Source: Woeseiaceae bacterium
Lineage (GTDB): Bacteria; Pseudomonadota; Gammaproteobacteria; Steroidobacterales; Woeseiaceae
Length of the DNA stretch: 64,000 nt
Assembly: GCA_021773135.1 (NCBI GenBank)
Contig: JAJFKP010000015.1
Coordinates: 1-64,000 of the forward strand
Reading direction: 5' to 3'
Every line of letters starts with the position of its first letter. Position 1 is the stretch's first letter. The position numbers and the translations under genes are program-made. Of this stretch, positions 61,780 to 64,000 are shown in pieces. The notes under the pieces are model-generated. The model searched no databases. It was given only the letters and a program-made list of their open reading frames with translations, and had not been told where the DNA came from.

Positions 61780-63147
61780 TCAGGCCTTTACGGATACCGC
61801 GTGCATATCGCATTGTCCTTTTATCGAAGCACGTGCCCAGGCATAAGAAAGCACACCCGTAATAACGTTGGCTGCGGCATAAGCAGCGAAGATTCCCGCT
61901 ACGCCGAAAAATCGTTCGGCGATAAATGCCAGGGGCACGTACAGGACCATCATCCGCCCGACACTGATGTGCACCGCGGGCATCGGTTTGCCCATGCCGT
62001 TGAAAGACGCATTCATGACCATGACCATCCCGTAAGCACCGTAGCTTATGGGAACAATCAACAGAAAGAGTGATGCGACTCGCCGCACTTCGATGTTCTC
62101 GCTGAACAGCGAGGGAATCCATTCGCCGGAAAGTGCCAGCAGGCCGGCAATTACCAGTCCCGAACTCAGACAAAAGGCCGTACACAGCTTGAGCGCCCTG
62201 AATATGCGGTCCGGTCGATTGCCCGAGATATTTTGTCCAACAAACGGGCCGATGATTGCTGAAAGCGCGTAAAACATAACGAGCGTCAGAGACTCTACCC
62301 GGCTTGCCACACCGAAACCTGCCACGGCCTCCGGACCATACTTGGCAAGCATTGCCGTAATTACCCCAGTGGCGACCGGGATGATCGCGTTCGTGCCCGC
62401 GGCCGGAATACCCACATGCAGAATGTCGCGCCAGGAACTGGCAAGCTCTTTTGCATCAGGCTTGTTAAACGTGAGCATATCGAGACGAACCCGCATCAGG
62501 TATATCGTGCCGAAAAATATCGCGCCGCGAGCCAACAGTGCGGCCAGTGCGGCGCCGTTGAGACCCATTGCCGGAATGGGTCCGACACCAAATATGAGTA
62601 TTGGGTCGAGCACTACGTTCACGATCGACGCGATGACCATGAGCATACTCGGCAAACGGGTATCGCCGGTGGCCCGCATGCTGCTCATGCCCACCATGCC
62701 GACAACAACAAACGGCACGCCCGCGTAAAGAATCCGCATATAGCCGGCAATCAACGGAAGCATGTCTTCCGGTGCGCCCAGCAACCGGAACAGGGGGGCA
62801 ATTGTGAATAATCCGACGACACAGACGACTGCGGTGAGGCCGAATGACAGGATCAGGCTATCCGTAGCCAGTCTGCGGGCCCTGCGATGATTGTGTGCGC
62901 CGATGGCGCGAGCCACGACGGAAGAGGTGCCGGCGCCAAGGCCGATTGCAACACTGGTAACCACCATCAGCACGGGAAACGCGAAACTCAGTGCAGCGAG
63001 CTCGCGCACGCCGACTCTGCCGATAAACCACATGTCAATGAACGACTGCATCATCATCATGAAGATGCCGAACAGGACAGGCACGGTCATATCGACCAAC
63101 TGTCGGCCGACCGACCCTTGAGTCAGACGTGGTTGCGGTGACGCCAT
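61780..63147 (-). CDS. MATE-family efflux transporter
   Basis: Exporter of 455 residues with 12 helices: PVLFGIFMMMMQSFIDMWFIGR at the start (about 24-45), GLGAGTSSVVARAIGAHNHR after helix 3, GVASRVESLTLVMFYALS in the second half. Belongs to the NorM/MepA-like branch, only distantly similar to its convergent neighbour. Start 63147 follows GGAAAAACTC; an upstream ATG at 63210 would extend it by 21 residues without family similarity. Confidence 0.9.
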   Translation of the reverse strand: MASPQPRLTQGSVGRQLVDMTVPVLFGIFMMMMQSFIDMWFIGRVGVRELAALSFAFPVLMVVTSVAIGLGAGTSSVVARAIGAHNHRRARRLATDSLILSFGLTAVVCVVGLFTIAPLFRLLGAPEDMLPLIAGYMRILYAGVPFVVVGMVGMSSMRATGDTRLPSMLMVIASIVNVVLDPILIFGVGPIPAMGLNGAALAALLARGAIFFGTIYLMRVRLDMLTFNKPDAKELASSWRDILHVGIPAAGTNAIIPVATGVITAMLAKYGPEAVAGFGVASRVESLTLVMFYALSAIIGPFVGQNISGNRPDRIFRALKLCTAFCLSSGLVIAGLLALSGEWIPSLFSENIEVRRVASLFLLIVPISYGAYGMVMVMNASFNGMGKPMPAVHISVGRMMVLYVPLAFIAERFFGVAGIFAAYAAANVITGVLSYAWARASIKGQCDMHAVSVKA

Positions 63148-63290
63148 GAGTTTTTCCGGAAATCGAGTTTGCCGCGGAACGCCGGATCGGCCGTCCATCG
63201 CGCCGTTCAACTATGACTGAGCCACTCGAAACGTGCAATGGCTATTAGCTGGCCGGTATCATCACCGTCCTGATCGGGTACGGATTGCAC

Positions 63291-63743
63291 ATGAAACTAA
63301 ATAGCGAAGTCACGATTGACGCCAGTCTCGAGGAAGTTTGGGGCGCTTTCGAAGACGTCCAGAACCTGGCACGCTGGCAGCAAAATTTTGTGTCTTATGC
63401 ACAGAAATCCGGCGCGCCGGGCCAGCCCGGATCGGTCGCGGAACTGACGTACGAGGAAAAAGGCAAGACAGTTGTTCTGACAGAAACCATTGCCGAACGT
63501 CGCGAGCAGGATTTCCTGGCCGCCAGCTATCGGTCACGCTACGGCTCTACATTGATTGTCAATCGCTTCGAAGCCGTTACCGCTTCCACAACCCGCTGGA
63601 CCACATGGTGCAATTTTAAGTTCGGCGGCATTATGAAATTGATGTCCGTGTTTGCCGGCAAGGCCATCAGGATGCGGATGGAAGGTGATATGCAGAGATT
63701 TAAACTGATGCTTGAGTCCGATCTTGCAGGAGCCCAGAGGTGA
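63291..63743 (+). CDS. SRPBCC/CoxG-like protein
   Basis: Small START-like domain protein of 150 residues: MKLNSEVTIDASLEEVWGAF, then NLARWQQNFVSY, and the C-terminal helix IMKLMSVFAGKAIRMRMEGD. Such proteins hold a hydrophobic ligand in a cavity. Its TGA overlaps the start of the NUDIX gene by two bases. Confidence 0.82.
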   Translation: MKLNSEVTIDASLEEVWGAFEDVQNLARWQQNFVSYAQKSGAPGQPGSVAELTYEEKGKTVVLTETIAERREQDFLAASYRSRYGSTLIVNRFEAVTASTTRWTTWCNFKFGGIMKLMSVFAGKAIRMRMEGDMQRFKLMLESDLAGAQR

Positions 63744-64000
63744 CGTGGAAAAGGTTAAATTCGCGGGTCGTTTATGACAACCCGTGGATCACAGTATTTG
63801 ACGAACAGGTCATCAACCCCGCTGGCGGCGAAAACCAGTATGGGCGCGTACATTTCAAGAGCAAGGCTATCGCTATCGTGCCGCTGGATAAGGCGGGAAA
63901 CACATGGCTCGTTGGCCAGGATCGTTATACCACCGGCAAATACTCCTGGGAGGTGCCGATGGGCGGCTCCGAGCCTGGCGAAGAACCAGCGCTTGCCGCT
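63740..64000 (+). CDS. NUDIX hydrolase, 3' truncated by the window edge
   Basis: Partial gene: 87 codons from GTG 63740 (GTGA overlap with the previous stop) to the end of the window. The N-terminus VVYDNPWITVFDEQVINPAG and KAIAIVPLDKAGNTWLVGQD, then WEVPMGGSEPGEEPALAA, is the beginning of a NUDIX box with the start of G-x5-E. The sequence is most like ADP-ribose pyrophosphatase-type members; the catalytic REXXEEXG part lies beyond the window. Confidence 0.85.
   Translation, partial: MTWKRLNSRVVYDNPWITVFDEQVINPAGGENQYGRVHFKSKAIAIVPLDKAGNTWLVGQDRYTTGKYSWEVPMGGSEPGEEPALAA

Overview
The window reads as a stretch of gammaproteobacterial chromosome with moderately high GC content. The evidence is the gene set: ubiquinone genes ubiE-ubiJ-ubiB and ubiK, hslVU, ftsY-ftsE-ftsX-rpoH, an algZ/algR-hemCDXY block as in Pseudomonas, type IV pilus minor pilins in the Pseudomonas order, a GlnK-AmtB pair under a sigma-54/NtrC-type control region, and a PilY1. 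Sulfide oxidation genes and a Delta9-type desaturase would suit a free-living aquatic or sediment lineage. The exact order or family cannot be fixed from this sequence alone. No rRNA, tRNA, CRISPR array, insertion sequence or prophage was found.

Layout. 1-7.1 kb (minus): type IV pilus assembly genes fimT-pilV-pilW-pilX-pilY1-pilE. 7.5-9.5 kb (minus): a secreted lipoprotein amidohydrolase coupled to a small coiled-coil protein. 9.7-16.7 kb: a sulfide-response island. A BigR/SqrR-type ArsR repressor and a DUF302 protein diverge from a tightly packed operon of sulfide:quinone oxidoreductase, RND/MMPL exporter, LolA-like periplasmic protein, outer-membrane barrel and YgaP-like membrane protein. 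16.9-20.4 kb: M1 peptidase, a DUF6702 protein and a membrane-anchored cytochrome c5-type protein. 20.4-24.1 kb: comM, ubiK, glnK-amtB. 24.4-31.8 kb: a DUF4124 protein, algZ-algR-hemC-hemD-hemX-hemY and an NAD-dependent epimerase-like protein. 31.9-39.7 kb: an orphan ParA, then DUF484-xerC-hslV-hslU-DUF971-ubiE-ubiJ-ubiB.

39.7-45 kb: a probable copper-related outer-membrane protein and a DUF2946 protein, trmB, a small conserved protein, and an xthA/AmpG-like/Rieske overlapping set. 45-53 kb: pyrE, DUF4124, dut, coaBC, radC, rpmB-rpmG, desaturase with a 185-bp tandem duplication at its 3' end, mutM, coaD, rsmD. 53.4-58.4 kb: ftsY-ftsE-ftsX, rpoH under a perfect CIRCE element, DUF3465, an OmpA-family lipoprotein. 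58.6-64 kb: Mpo1-like protein, glutaryl-CoA-dehydrogenase-like flavoprotein, two convergent MATE exporters, an SRPBCC protein and the start of a NUDIX hydrolase that runs off the window.

Best candidates for something undescribed: the sulfide island, where an oxidase that makes sulfane sulfur is translationally coupled to a possible trans-envelope export apparatus and both divergent promoters carry one arm of the same operator in their spacers; the perfect CIRCE element on rpoH, linking the HrcA and sigma-32 heat-shock circuits; hemC, which appears to begin at a CTG codon; and the tandem duplication that copies the last codons of the desaturase gene.
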